A stretch of DNA of 64,000 nt from Mastigamoeba balamuthi (lineage: Eukaryota > Evosea > Mastigamoebida > Mastigamoebidae): NCBI GenBank assembly GCA_902651635.1, contig CACRSC010000010.1:770776-834775 (forward strand), given 5' to 3'. Positions within the stretch are counted from its first letter, which is position 1. Every line of letters begins with the position of its first letter. The notes below the pieces were generated by a model. That model made no database searches. It had not been told where the DNA came from and saw only the letters and a list, made by a program, of their open reading frames with translations. The position numbers and the translations under genes are program-made. This document shows, piece by piece, positions 1 through 11,190 of this stretch.

Positions 1-1428
1 GGCCCCGGCCAGCAGCGCCTTGGCCGACGTAATCTTGACGTCACGCAGGCGCGAATCAGGAAAATCGGGAATCTCGCGTATCTGGAGGGGAGGGGGGGCT
101 ACCTTGAGGGGCTGCAGGACACGGATGGTCTTCTCGACGACGATGGGCTTGATCTTGAACTCGGCCTTGGCCTGGTCGGGGTCCAGCACCCCCGCGGTCT
201 TGCTCCCTGCGAAGATCCGGGAATCAGGAATCGCAGATATCTTCGCGATTTCACGGGGGGAATCCAGCGGACCGATGACGGTGGGGATGACGTCGACGTG
301 CAGGACGACGGGGCTGTTGAGGTACTTGTCCTTGACGCAGACCATGACCTCGAGCTCGAAGGCGAGGGCGCGGCCGCCGGGGCTGGTGGGCAGCGTGTCG
401 TGGACCCACACGAGCCGCACGCTGCCCGCGTCGGAGCCCCTCCCCATCCGCGCAGCCTTCATCACGTCGCCCGTCGTCACTGGGCAGGCGCGGATAACGG
501 CACGGTCAGCTCGCGGGCGCAGACAGAAGCGGTGCCAGGCAACAGCACACACGACAGGAAAATGCGCAGACCAGAATCAATTGTCTTGCGACACAGCCTC
601 AACTCAATCAATTGTCTTGTACAACCACACACAGTCTCCGGAGTGCAACCGCGGGTAGCGGTGTGGCACACGCGCCAACACACGGCCTGGCATGCCAGAG
701 ACAGTACAACACCGGCAGCGGATAACAAGTCAATTGTCTTGGGGCACACATTATCCATGAGCACCAAACCCCCTCGAGGCCACACGGCGGGAGGCCGTTC
801 AGGAAACAACAGAGCAGTGGGGGGGAGTGAACCACACATCACACGCGCGCGTTGCGCTCCCCACACAGACCCATGCCACGCCACGCCACGCCACGTCGCG
901 CGGGGGAGGTAGGCGACGCCAACTCGCATGCGGTGGTCCGCTGGCTGCCGAGGACCCGGACAGAAGCGCCCGCAGAGGCGAGTGCCGCACGCGTCACAGG
1001 CCACGTCACTCCGCGTCACGCGTGATGCGACGGCCCGCAGAGGGGAGGGGAGAGAGGAGGGGATGCGCACCCTGGGAGGCGACGCCCCTGGGGACGCCGC
1101 GGTCCTCGGGGGAGGCCGACGCCGACTGCAGGCAGCCGTCGAGGGGCTCGAGCAGCTGCACCTCGGCGCGGGCCATGCGCAGCAGGTCGCACGCCTGCGG
1201 CAGGCAGTCGCCGCGCAGGACCACCAGGAAGCGCAGCGTCTCGCCGTCGACGGCGTAGTCGCGGCCGGGGGGCAGCGGGGGCAGCTCTGCGGCGGCGTCG
1301 GGGGCGCTGGCGGCGCTGGCGGCCGCGCGGGCGTAGAGCGCAGGCTCGAGGGGGCTCGCGGGTATGAGCACCGTGTGCGTGCAGGCCGTCGACACGACGG
1401 CCAGGAGGCGCTCCAGGGGGTCCTGCAT
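1..1428 (-). CDS. TRAPPC14/MAP11-like protein, 3' end cut by window edge
   Basis: Exons on the minus strand are 1428-1071, 479-273, 206-103 and probably 33-1; the first three join in frame through GT-AG introns with donors GTGCGC, GTCCGC and GTAGCC. The start ATG is at 1428 (MQDPLERLL). The segment DGETLRFLVVLRGD resembles the GETVRFLLVLR motif near the N terminus of human TRAPPC14 (MAP11/C7orf43). The later IVVEKTIRVLQPLK segment resembles the VAGKHLTVLKVLN stretch in the same order. TRAPPC14 is a TRAPPII-associated, beta-sandwich protein linked to preciliary vesicles, which would fit the other ciliary genes here. The match rests on short motifs recalled from memory, so the family call is tentative. 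The last exon boundary (acceptor AAG at 35-34) is weak. Confidence 0.45.
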
Positions 1429-1568
1429 CGGGGGCACACGCGGTGGTGGCGAGCGCGGTACTACCAGAGCCAGATAACACAGCCAGATTCGCGGGGGCGC
1501 AAGGAAGATACGGTGAGGGAGCTGGGCGAGTCCTGGCGCCAATGTTCTCTTACATAGAAATGTGAAGT

Positions 1569-1641
1569 GGGGGTTTAGCTCATTTGGTAGAGCGCACCGT
1601 TCGCATCGGTGAGGCGCGGGGATCGAAACCCTGAACCTCCA
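1569..1641 (+). tRNA. tRNA-Ala (anticodon CGC)
   Basis: A 73-nt cloverleaf can be folded by hand. The acceptor stem is GGGGGTT with AACCTCC, the D arm is GCTC/GAGC, the anticodon stem is CACCG/CGGTG with loop TTCGCAT (anticodon CGC), and the T stem is CGGGG/CCCTG. There is no intron. The T loop begins ATCGA rather than TTCGA, a small deviation. A TTTT run at 1644-1647 can serve as the Pol III terminator. Confidence 0.9.
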
Positions 1642-1649
1642 ACTTTTCC

Positions 1650-3800
1650 CTCACCGGCTGCGGCTGGGTTTTTTTCCCGAAGCTGTAAATAAACGTAGAT
1701 GACCGAGCTGTGGCCCCCCCTGTCCTGGTTCTCTAGTGTTTAGATCGAGGCGTTTGCCCCAAGAAGACGGTTACGGCTATGCTCCACGACACAACGCGAT
1801 GCAGCTGCAAAAAGACACCTCTGACATGTCATTTTCATCTTCATCAACTTCTTGTATGACTCTGTCAGGAATTGCCTTTATTTCCACACCATGAAGGGTG
1901 ATCAATTTCATTCTTACAACAGAAAATAATCTGAAATTGATTTGAATAAAGAAGAAAATAATATCACTAGTTATTTATTTGAATTGAGAAGAAAACAGTT
2001 CCAACTCTTTGAAGTGATTCAGAAATCTTCCTTTTTGTTAGAAGATAAGAGAAGTCAATAGAGAAAATCGATCTGATGCCTGCTTGACTTTCACTTTTTC
2101 CTTTACTTTCTCTACTCCTCTTGGCTGATTAAGAAGAGTTCTTTCATCTAAAATATTATATTTATGCAGTGAAAGATTAAAAAGCAGAAAACTACTGTAC
2201 ATAAACAAAGAAAATTACCCATGCTGGATTTCTGGTTTTTGGCTGATCATCATTTTCACAGCGCATATACATAACAAGAAGCAATTTGACCAGAAGATAA
2301 ATAAAATGGCACAATTAAAGTTATCTTAAGTTCTTAGAACATGCTCAGAAGCCTTTAGAATAACTTAACTAACAGCCCTTACTGAGCCAGATTTCTGCCA
2401 TTTTGATGTGTTTTCCCTGCAAAATTCAGTATAACTGCCTTAGTATAAAGACCTTGGGAATTAGAATATGATCTTCTATTGGAAATTGAGCAAAATTCAA
2501 ACAATATGATCAGATTCAAGAATGATCAAAAGGGAACAAAATAACTGTATTGTATCCAATTCACTCAATTTGGGTGGGAGGAGATTGAATATGATGGTTA
2601 TTTAACTGATATTAAAATCTCTTCACTATAAAGGGATTAGGCTCTACCTGCATCTTACTGGGCTCCAAGTGGTAGGACACACGCTGTAGTTGTTGAGGTG
2701 AGGGACTTGTGTGCATCTTGTGTAAATTATGAGTTTTAGCGGCAAATTCAAAAACGGACCAAGATATGCAAAATATCTTCACAAAAGGGCTCTTTTGAGA
2801 AAAATGAATGTTGTAGGTCCGAAAATGTATTGTAAATGCACAAAATTCACTAACATCTTATACTTAATTGGTTCTCTGCTCCTTAAAGGAAACAAAGAGT
2901 CTTTCTTGTTGTATTAAGACTTATTGATACTGCTTCTCACGTTTTCAGCAATAGCCGAGTGATTTTTGGCCATCTCCTCCTCATTCATTTCAGGACACAC
3001 TCGAATCTATGGTATGCATGCTTCCGGGTGTTGCCTGGTTGTGATTGAACCATCTCTGCAAGTCCGTATGAAAGCTTGTGAATTCTGTAGATCATCAGCA
3101 CTAGTGGAATGGCCAAAGAGAATATTCTGGGTGAGATGCCACCTATTGTCCTTCTGGGGCTCTTCTCACATTGATGGCCATGTCAATCCATCTTGCCTGC
3201 AGAAGGCCTGTTGCACCTGAAGGAACCAAAGAGCTTCTGAAGGACATTAGCTTGTACGTACTTGACCCTGCTTTCATAACCTCTGACACAGAAGAAGCAA
3301 AACAGTAGAGTCACCTTTAATACCCTTGGCATAACTGCTCTCTCTATCCAATAAAGAAGCACACGTGCCAGATCTCCTTTTGAGTCTGTTATGTGAAGTC
3401 CAGGGCCTGCTCGCACATGATGCCTCCACAAACCCACTGTGTGTCTTGTGTGAGTGCACTTCTCATCACAGAACAAGGCCTTCATGCACCCTCAATCCCA
3501 ACAGAGCTCGTGCACACCAACCCATGTACTGCCGCATGGTGGTGTCAGAATTCCCCTTTCGGCATATGTACTCAACCCGTGTTTCAGGAAATTTCTCGTG
3601 TGTCAGACCCTGATCTCAGCAGTCATGGGTTGAAGGAGTAGCGCATCCCCCAGAAACTGCTCGGCTGTGCTGACTCAAACTCCTGCAAGTTATTTGACAG
3701 CTCAGATGGTGGCGCCATGTAAGAGAACAATGCGGGCCAGCCTCATGGGGTCGTGCAGGTACATACTCTCGTTCAAGGGATACAATCTGTGAAAGGTGCC
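1650..3800. other. AT-rich, gene-poor block
   Basis: Base composition drops sharply to AT-rich just after the tRNA. Only short open frames are present, none with a recognisable family or a plausible exon chain. The stretch near 2960-3650 has more mixed composition and could hold decayed coding sequence, but I could not identify a source gene. A comparable AT-rich block lies at 49880-52400. Confidence 0.6.
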
Positions 3801-3806
3801 TCAACG

Positions 3807-3947
3807 AGACCGGGGGCAGCAGCTCTGTATGCCCTAAGGCAGTACTGGCCCCTGAGCGTCGCCTTCAACGTGGACAACAACAACGATTACAGCAGCGGCA
3901 TCATGCGCCACACTTGCAACTGTATCTACACAGTCGGGCTACTACAG
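3807..3947 (+). pseudogene. C1A cysteine peptidase fragment
   Basis: The translation (AALYALRQYWPLSVAFNV ... YSSGIMRHTCNCIYT) aligns with the middle of the neighbouring peptidase ([19 protein letters not shown] ... YSGGIVKHSSNCVYT). The similarity is confined to about 47 residues and breaks off before the active-site His. No flanking exons with the Cys or Asn segments are visible. It is therefore a fragment left from a fifth copy of this peptidase family, upstream of and in the same orientation as the intact gene at 4834. Confidence 0.7.
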
Positions 3948-4833
3948 CATTTACCACATGGCATGCAGTGGCTCACCCCTCCCACAGGTTGGCAGATGCC
4001 GCTCGCTCACTCCTGGGCTTGCTCCCATGTGAGTATGGAGGGGGATGAACGTCGTGATTAACCTCATTCTGACACCTGGTATGCCCCCCTCGCAGTGGTT
4101 CACGAGCAGTGGAGCAGTTAGCGAATCATATCGACCACTCCAACCGAAAGGTACTTCGTTACTCGAAATTCGCGCCAAGGTGCCCAACGGATTGATATCG
4201 CATGCCTGAAGGCAGCCAAAAGGCGCAGCGCATTGTTGGGTATCCACGGGCTGTTTTGCACTCCAGTGATAGCAATGGCCCATGTGCCAAGCACCGTGCG
4301 GGTGTTGAGTCCGCCATTGATGCTGCCTGCAGCCTACAGGAACAGTGGATTTTGGCCCGATGGCTTAATTCGTCTGAGAGTGAAACGTGTGGCTTTGATC
4401 CGGGGTTGCGGGCCAAACCGCCTGGTGGACTATGACGGCGCGACGGGAATGTTCACTACCGAAGAGAGCTTTGCACCCTTGCACCATTCTGGCCATCAGT
4501 TACCCGCATGCGTACCCGCAATCCATGAGATCCATCGAAATGCACTAAGAGCAGAAAACAGTCCGGGAGGTGCTGGAAGACCTGTTCTGTTGCCCTCCCG
4601 CTAATCTCAGTTATCACAGTAGCAGGCGGTGCAGGTCTTATTTCGCCTTGATTTCCCAATAACCGACATTTCCGAAAGCGGCCCCATTTGAATCCCAACT
4701 GCCGGTAAAACGACGTCAGCACGACCACACAACCCGCTCAGAACTGCCATTTAATTTGTGCTCACACCAAACATCACTTCTCAGACCGTTCCGAATGCAT
4801 TCAAAAGGACAGTTGGGTGGGAGCAGCACGTTC
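3948..4833. other. intergenic, no gene recognised
   Basis: Several short open frames occur on both strands, none with a family motif. The sequence TGCCATTTAAT at about 4745-4755, some 80 nt upstream of the next ATG, is a loose match to the box found upstream of the other three peptidase genes. Confidence 0.5.
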
Positions 4834-7483
4834 ATGCGTGCACTCACTCTCGCCACGCTCCTCGCCGTGGGCGCCCTCAGCTGCGACGACCACTGCCAGT
4901 GGGTGCGCTGCCGTCGCTGCCCGCCCGCCCAACCGCCCTGCCGCTCTGACGCGGTGTGTATACACGAAACAGGCGGCGTGGAAGGCCAAGTACGACAAGT
5001 CGTACAGCACTGTCGAGGAGGACCAGCACCGCTTCGAGGTCTTCAGGGCCAACGTCGCCGAGTACGCCAGGCGCAACGCCGAGCCCGACCAGACGGCCAC
5101 GTACGCGCCCGACAGGTTCTCGGACATGACGAGGGAGGAGTTCTCTGCGGCGTACCTGATGCCCGGGGGCGTCACAGCCCTCAGGCGGACGCCCCCCAGG
5201 AACGCCCCCGATGCACCCGTGAGGCGCACGACTGTTCCCGCCAGCTATCTGTCGCCGTACACAACCACTGCGCGTCAGCAGGGAACCTGCGGGTCGTGCT
5301 GTGCGTTCTCTTGGACCTACCCACTCTCTAACTAACCAGTGTTCTTTGCAGGGGCGTTCACGAGCGCTGCAGTGATGGAGGGAGCGAACATGAAGGCCAC
5401 GGGGTCCAAGGAGTGGGTGTCTCCCCAGAACTTGCTTGACTGCGCAGACTACAACTTTGGCAACTTCGGCAGCAACTACGACGGGTGCCAGGGCTACAGG
5501 ACCGACTCGATGCTCTCCGAAATCGCTGACAAGGGGGCCAACGGGGGCGGCGTCATGTTCGAGAAGAACTACGCGTATGAGGGCCGCATGGCATCGTGCA
5601 GGCACACGCTCTCGTCCAAGGGAGATGTTACGGTCAGCAACTACTTCACCGAGAGGCTCGACGAGGCCGATGGCAGCAGCCTCTACTCGCGCCTCATGCA
5701 GTATGGCCCCATGGGTGTCGCCTTCAACTGCGGCAACATCAACGGCTATAGTGGGGGAATCGTCAAGCACAGCTCCAACTGCGTCTACACGCAAACTGGG
5801 TACAACGGCGCAGACCACGCAGTGACCCTTGTCGGCTGGGGTGTCCAGAACGGCGTCAAGTGCGCTCTCCATTCCTTGTCTCTTGGTGCACCCATTGTGC
5901 TCAAGCCACTCGTTATGCGCAGGTACTGGGTGATCAAGAACTCGTGGGGGGCCGACTGGGGAGAGCCCAAGGACCACACCGCGGGGGGGTCTGGCGAGGG
6001 CTATTTCCGCATCCAGCGTGGCGTAAACGCGTGCCACCTGGCCGATGATGCAGCGGTCGGTGTGACCATCGTGGGGACCAAGTCCGAGTCGGTGACGCCG
6101 GCGCCGTCGTCGAGCCACGGGCCGCAGCCCTGCACGCCAAAGAGCAAGTCCAAGGCGTGCGGGTCGCGCAAGTGCGGGGCCGTGGACAACGGCTGCGGCA
6201 ACCCCATCACCTGCGGCTACTGCAGCAACGGCCAGGCCTGTAGCACGTCGGGGCAGTGCAGCAACGTCGACGACACGGTCGACTGGGTGCAGGTCTCCCC
6301 GGCGGGCAGCTCCGACTTTGTGATGTCCAAGTCGGGCAACGGCGTCACGATCGAGACGTCGACGACGTCGTTCGAGGAGAAGCGCGCCATGTGGAAGACG
6401 TCGGGGCAATGGATCAACGAGCAGTGGACGTCGTTCAGCGTCAACGTCAAGGCCGACGCAGCGGGCGTGGTGGGCATCGGCATGCGCATGGGGCAGTCCA
6501 ACGGGGACCTCAACAGCATCTCCTGGAAGCTCTACATCCCCGACTACGACGGCACCAGCGACTATGCAACGGCCTACCTGCTGCGCTGCTTCTACTACGA
6601 CACCGAGGACCAGTGCCGCTCCCTCGCTGAACTCTCGATGGCCATGAACACCTTCCACAACTTCACGGTCAACTTCGCACTGCAGGGCGACACCATCGCG
6701 ATGCGCCCGTACCTCAACGGCTGGGCGCTCATGGGCAACAACTACTTCTGGATCGAGCGCTCGTACTTCCCCAACGTCGGGTCTGCGTTCGTGGTGGCGT
6801 CGGGGGCCGGGAAGCACTTCCAGTACCCCAAGCTGCGCACGAGGACGACCGTCAAGGTCGCCATGAAGTCGTGCCACACCACCGACGACTGGGCCAGCGA
6901 GGTCGCCCGCATCCTCAAGGTGCCCCGCCAGTTCATCGTCGACGTGCTGGGCCAGAGGACGGCGGGGTCTGCGTGCGGCAGCGACCTGTTCGACAGCTTC
7001 AACGTCACCCTCCTCGACTCCAACGCCACCATCGGCATCCTCGCCCAGGCCGCGCTGCCCGCCGTCGCCGGGGTCGATCAGGTCATGTTCTCCAACGCCC
7101 TGGCCGAGCAGCTGACCCAGACCGTCGCTGGCGGCGGCCTGGAGAACATGGGCATCGTGGGGGCCACCGCAGAGGTCGTGGCCCCGGCGCTGGCAGAGGA
7201 GGCCGTCGCAGCCACCATCGCGGCCACGGCAGCCGGGGCGGCGCTGTCGACGGGGGCCATCGTGGGCATCGCGGTGGGAGGCAGCGTGGCAGCGCTGGCG
7301 GTGGTGGGGGCAGGCGTGGGAGTGGGAGTGTACGCGGTCAAGAGGAGGCAGGGCAGGGCTGCGGAGCCGAAGGAGAGGGAGGAGTACCAGCAGCCCAAGA
7401 GCAACGCGCGCGGAGTGGACGTGATGTCCAACACGCAGCAGCACCAGAGCATCTCTGGGCGTGCTCCCCCTGTGAATGTGTAG
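4834..7483 (+). CDS. Membrane-anchored papain-family (C1A) cysteine peptidase, copy 1
   Basis: Four exons (4834-4902, 4973-5300, 5352-5859, 5923-7483) give 821 residues in frame. Residues 1-17 form a signal peptide (MRALTLATLLAVGALS). An I29 inhibitor prodomain follows (AAWKAKYDKSYST ... RFSDMTREEF). The intron at 5301-5351 splits the Trp codon of CGSCW, so the nucleophile is Cys132; His288 ([12 protein letters not shown]) and Asn308 (KNSWG) complete the triad. After the peptidase come a Cys-rich linker, about 400 residues of beta-rich ectodomain not assigned to a family, a transmembrane helix near 748-774 (IVGIAVGGSVAALAVVGAG) and a 47-residue basic cytosolic tail. Papain-family enzymes normally end after the catalytic domain. 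A type I membrane form is inferred, acting at the surface or in an endolysosomal compartment. Entamoeba CP-B peptidases also have C-terminal hydrophobic anchors. The gene is convergent with the soluble paralogue, 229 bp away. Confidence 0.93.
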
Positions 7484-7712
7484 GTGGGCTCTGACCCTGA
7501 GGAGCCTTGTTGTTCTGTATGTAGATAAGAAATGAATAGAGTTTGGACTGCCTCGAACAACATCTGCATAGCACAAAGAATGCAGGTTTCGCCAATCCTG
7601 TTGAAGAATGAAGAACAGTTCTCGCAGTGCTTAAACACAGGTTGTTTCGAGTGAAGTACGTTGTGGGGCCTTGTTTTATTCACACCATCTCCGACATCGT
7701 TCCTGCGCTGTT

Positions 7713-9032
7713 TCACTTGCCGTACTGAGCAAACGCTCCAACGGCGACATCGTCAGCTATGTGACATGCGTTGAGGCCACGCTGGATGCGGAAGTAGCCC
7801 TGAGGAGCTCCGCCGGTGGTGAAGTCCTTGGGCTCTCCCCAGTCCGTCCCCCACGAGTTCTTGACCAGCCAGTACCTGCAATCACCACACTGAGGTCAGA
7901 ATGATCCACAGAGAGAGAGAGAGAGAGAGACGTCTGGTGAGAGTGATACGAACTGGATGCCGTTCTGCGAGCCCCAGCCGACCAGGGTCACCGCGTGGTC
8001 GGCGCCGAAGGAGCCCGACTGCGTGTAGAGGCAGTTGTTGGTGGGCACGACGATGCCGCTCTTGTAGCCGTTGAGGTTGCGCGAGTTGAGGGCGATGCCC
8101 AGGGGCCCGTACTGCATCAGACGCGAGTAGAGGCCGCTGCCCACCGTCTCGTCGAACTTCTCGGTGAAGTACCCCGTGACGGTGACGTTGCCGGGCGACG
8201 AGAGCGGGTGCCTGCAGGTCCCCATGCGGTTGAGGTACGGGTAGAACCGGTCAAACACGACGCCGCCGCCGGTCTTGCCCGCCCTGTCGGTGAGCTCGTT
8301 GAAGATCCACGCGGGCCTGTAGCCCTGGCAGCCGTCGTAGTTGGCGGTGCTGTAGGTGGCGCAGTCGAGCATGTTCTGCGGCGAAACCCACTCTGCGTGC
8401 CCCGTCGTCCGCAGCAGCGACCCCTCGATCACCGCGGCGCTCGTGAACGCCCCTGCAAGCCCGCGCGCAGTCAGTTCCGAGGCAGAGCACCGAAGGACTC
8501 ACAGCATGCGCCGCAGGTGCTCTGCTGGCGGGCGGCGAGCGTGTAGGGCGAAGTGAAGCGGTCGGGGAGGCTCCCACGCTTCATAGGCGCGTCGGGCGCG
8601 GCCCTCTCGGGCGCCCCGCTCAGGGCGCTGGTGCCTCCCGGGACGAGGTACCTCGCGGAGAACTCCTCCCACGTCAGGTCGGAGAACTTGTCTGGCCCGT
8701 AGACGGCTGCCTGTCCGGGCTCGGCGTTCCTTGCTGCGTACTCCTCCAGGTTCTGCCTGAAGACCTGGAAGCGGTGCTCGTCTGCGGCGCCACGGCTCAG
8801 ACGACGAGTTGCTCTAGTGTTGTGGTGGCGCACCCTCTTCGTGGGTGCTGTAGGCCTTGTGGTGCTGCTCCTTCCACTCGCTCTGCAGCCAGGGAGACGC
8901 CACGAGAAGCTTAAGTCCCAGATGAACTAATGGAGCCGGATAGCGCACCCACTGGCAGCGGATGTCGCAGGCTGTTGCTGCCAGGGCCAGCAGCACGAGA
9001 AATACTGATGTGCGGAGCAGCGCGGTGCTCAT
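7713..9032 (-). CDS. Soluble papain-family (C1A) cysteine peptidase, copy 2
   Basis: Five exons (9032-8949, 8882-8834, 8781-8503, 8452-7954, 7875-7713) give 357 residues. A signal peptide ([21 protein letters not shown]) is followed by an I29 prodomain ([12 protein letters not shown] ... [10 protein letters not shown]) and the catalytic domain with [17 protein letters not shown] and KNSWG. The last exon ends shortly after [15 protein letters not shown], so this copy lacks the ectodomain, membrane helix and tail found in its three paralogues and should be secreted or lysosomal. It carries an extra intron (8833-8782) in the prodomain that copy 4 shares and copies 1 and 3 lack. The last intron has a GTTCGT donor. 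The end of the gene corresponds to the peptidase boundary in the longer copies, so loss of the 3' domain by deletion or a new stop is likely. Confidence 0.92.
7911..7930. repeat. (GA)n microsatellite in a peptidase intron
   Basis: Ten GA units lie inside the last intron of the copy 2 peptidase, just downstream (in transcription sense) of its donor. Confidence 0.9.
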
Positions 9033-9080
9033 TGTGAGGCTTGGTGGTTGTTGAATGAATGAGCAGTGGTCACAACTGAC

Positions 9081-9095
9081 GTGCCCTTTTAAGGC
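9081..9095 (-). promoter_or_regulatory. Shared upstream box of peptidase genes
   Basis: The plus-strand 15-mer GTGCCCTTTTAAGGC lies 49 nt upstream of the ATG of copy 2. The identical 15-mer occurs 55 nt upstream of copy 4 (42976-42990), and a related form lies about 60 nt upstream of copy 3. In the sense direction it reads GCCTTAAAAGGGCAC, which has a TATA-like core. Its position suits a core promoter element; the function is inferred. Confidence 0.5.
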
Positions 9096-9818
9096 ACTCG
9101 CAGATATTTGTCGTCTGCGGTTTGCCGGAAAACCTGCGAAGTCCGCTCTCTCGTGAAAGGGCTGAAGGCCCCTCCACCTCGCTCTGGGCGGGGTCTTCCA
9201 TGCGGCTGCAAGATCTCGCATTCGGGCGAATCGGGCCATCACTTGTGCAGCGGCGAATGGAATGAGTTGAGTCACACTCGGATTATCAACGGCTTGTCGC
9301 TGCCAAATGGGGAGATATCAGTTTGCCTCTCGTAGGCAGTCCTGGATCGCGAGATGTGGTCCGGACCTCCGGAGCACGATGCCGGAGCGATGGGGGGGTG
9401 CCGGCTTGTTATACCCTGAGCGTGAACTGTATTTCGTGTGCCGCAGGGGCCGACTCGGTTCAATAAAAAGAAACCGAGGCGGTGTGGGTGTGGCATTGCA
9501 GCGGCCGCGCTTGAAGCGGAAGTCGCATGGATCCACCGAATGTCATTCCCATAGGTGCAGTGGGATTACTGGGGTCTGAGTCATCCCTCAACTTTCTTAA
9601 CCTGCCAACTGCATCGCCGGTGGCCGCAGTCTCTCCCTGCTCAGAAGGGCTCACCCAGAGCCCGAGTGCACTATGCTCGGCTCTTGAATGCGGCACCGCC
9701 GTGAAGAGTCCAATAATCAACCAGCCAACTGCCTGCGGCTGCTGTGGGGAGATATTTTCCCCCTCAGACAACGGCTTACGTCCAACGTCGAGCGTGTGGG
9801 CAAGAAATCCGTACTGAG
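9096..9818. other. intergenic, no gene recognised
   Basis: About 720 bp between a minus-strand peptidase and a plus-strand gene, presumably holding two divergent promoters. Short open frames on both strands show no family similarity. Confidence 0.5.
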
Positions 9819-11045
9819 ATGCCGCGTGTGCACGTGGGCCTCCCGCTCCGCCTCTGGGCCCGCACAGCGCGCCTCTGCGCCCTGGCCACTGCCGCAGCTC
9901 TGCTCGTGTGGGCTCTGCTGCCTGGGCCCTCGCCCGCCGCCTCTGCCGCCGCTGGGCTGCCGCTGCTGCTGCCCCCGCTGCCCCCGCTGCCCCGCCTGCA
10001 GTCCCTGGGCTCCCGCGCGACGCTGCTCCCCCGCGGCTTCACCCGCGTGCCCGGCATCGACCCCCCGGCGACCTCTGTGCGCAACCCGAGCCCCGTGGTC
10101 CCCTGGGGGGCGCCCGTGGGCGACAGCGACGCCGTGGCCGTCCTCTACCACTGGGAGCGCTCCTCGGGAGCCCCCGGGGCCTCTGCAGCCTCGGCAGCGG
10201 TCCACGCGGTGCTGCTGCGGCTGCACAGGGTCGGCACGTGGGCCGCGGGGCGCTGGGCGAGGCTCAGGCCGCTGTCGCAGGCGCCGTCGGGGCTGCGGGA
10301 CGCGCGGGGCCTGCGCGTGGGGCCGACGGTCTACGTGGTCGCCGACGGCCTGCACCCCGCGACGGGCAGGCAGCGCGTCGCCGTGCTGACGCTGGGCCAC
10401 GCGGGCCTCGTGGCGGCCCTCGGAGGCGCGGGCGACGCGGCCAGCGACTGCGCAGAGGTCGCCGCCGAGACGCAGACGTGGCTCGAGCCCCCGGCAGGCA
10501 CGGACCCCGCGCAGAGGCAGAAGAACTGGATGCCCTTCGCGGCCACGGGCGGCCGCCTGCTCTTCGTCTACAGCGTCGACCCGCACGTGGTCGTCGAGTG
10601 CGACGTGCCGGGGTCCGGCGAGTGCCTCGTCGTCGCGGCCTCCAACTCCTCGGCGCTCGGGGCCGCCGTGGGGTCCAGCGGGCCGCTGCGGGGCAGCACA
10701 GCGGGCTGCCCGTCGACGGCAGACGAGGAGGCCGTGACCACGTGCGCCAACTGGAGGACGCAACAGCAGCAGCAGCAGCAGCAGCAGCGGAGCGGTGTCG
10801 CCGCGCCCGACGTGTACTGGCACTTCTGCTACCAGTTCGCGGCCAGGCACCCGCACAGGGTCGCAGCTGTCACGAGGCCCTTCCGGTTCGGCGACAGGGA
10901 CGGAGCACCGCGAAGGCTGCAGTACGTCAGCGGCCTCCTGCTGCACGGCGGCAGCGCCTCGGTGTTCTACAGCGCCGACCACAGCGGAGCAGAGGTGGTC
11001 ACTGTGCAGGCTGCCAAGTGGAAGGGGATGACAAAGGTCCTGTAA
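9819..11045 (+). CDS. Predicted type II membrane protein with glycosidase/propeller-like domain
   Basis: A single exon of 408 residues from the ATG at 9819; an in-frame ATG at 9744 would add 25. The N terminus has a basic segment and a hydrophobic anchor (ARLCALATAAALLVWALL, about residues 15-33), then a proline/leucine-rich stem. The luminal part contains NWMPFAATGGRLLFVYS with DPHVV and, near the end, QYVSGLLLHGGSASVFYS. This combination resembles GH43/GH130-like five-bladed propeller proteins of the secretory pathway, a family call made from recalled motifs. A run of nine Gln lies near residue 315. A piece of its 5' region is duplicated at 14028-14090. Confidence 0.6.
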   Translation: MPRVHVGLPLRLWARTARLCALATAAALLVWALLPGPSPAASAAAGLPLLLPPLPPLPRLQSLGSRATLLPRGFTRVPGIDPPATSVRNPSPVVPWGAPVGDSDAVAVLYHWERSSGAPGASAASAAVHAVLLRLHRVGTWAAGRWARLRPLSQAPSGLRDARGLRVGPTVYVVADGLHPATGRQRVAVLTLGHAGLVAALGGAGDAASDCAEVAAETQTWLEPPAGTDPAQRQKNWMPFAATGGRLLFVYSVDPHVVVECDVPGSGECLVVAASNSSALGAAVGSSGPLRGSTAGCPSTADEEAVTTCANWRTQQQQQQQQQRSGVAAPDVYWHFCYQFAARHPHRVAAVTRPFRFGDRDGAPRRLQYVSGLLLHGGSASVFYSADHSGAEVVTVQAAKWKGMTKVL

Positions 11046-11190
11046 AGGCCCTGGTATCCGGCCGGATCTGTTGATATTTGCTATATTTAGAAGATTGCCT
11101 TGGCTGGGTTCCGGGTACTGGATTTTTGAAGAAAATATCGGCCCAGAAGCAATCTCGCTCACTTTGTATTTACCGCGGTACCAATGAAAC

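Noticed and set aside
4877-7576. 899-residue open frame antisense to peptidase copy 1
   Set aside because: It mirrors the GC-rich coding exons of the peptidase and is repeated antisense to copies 3 and 4 (34124-35809, 40065-41582). It has no family motif.
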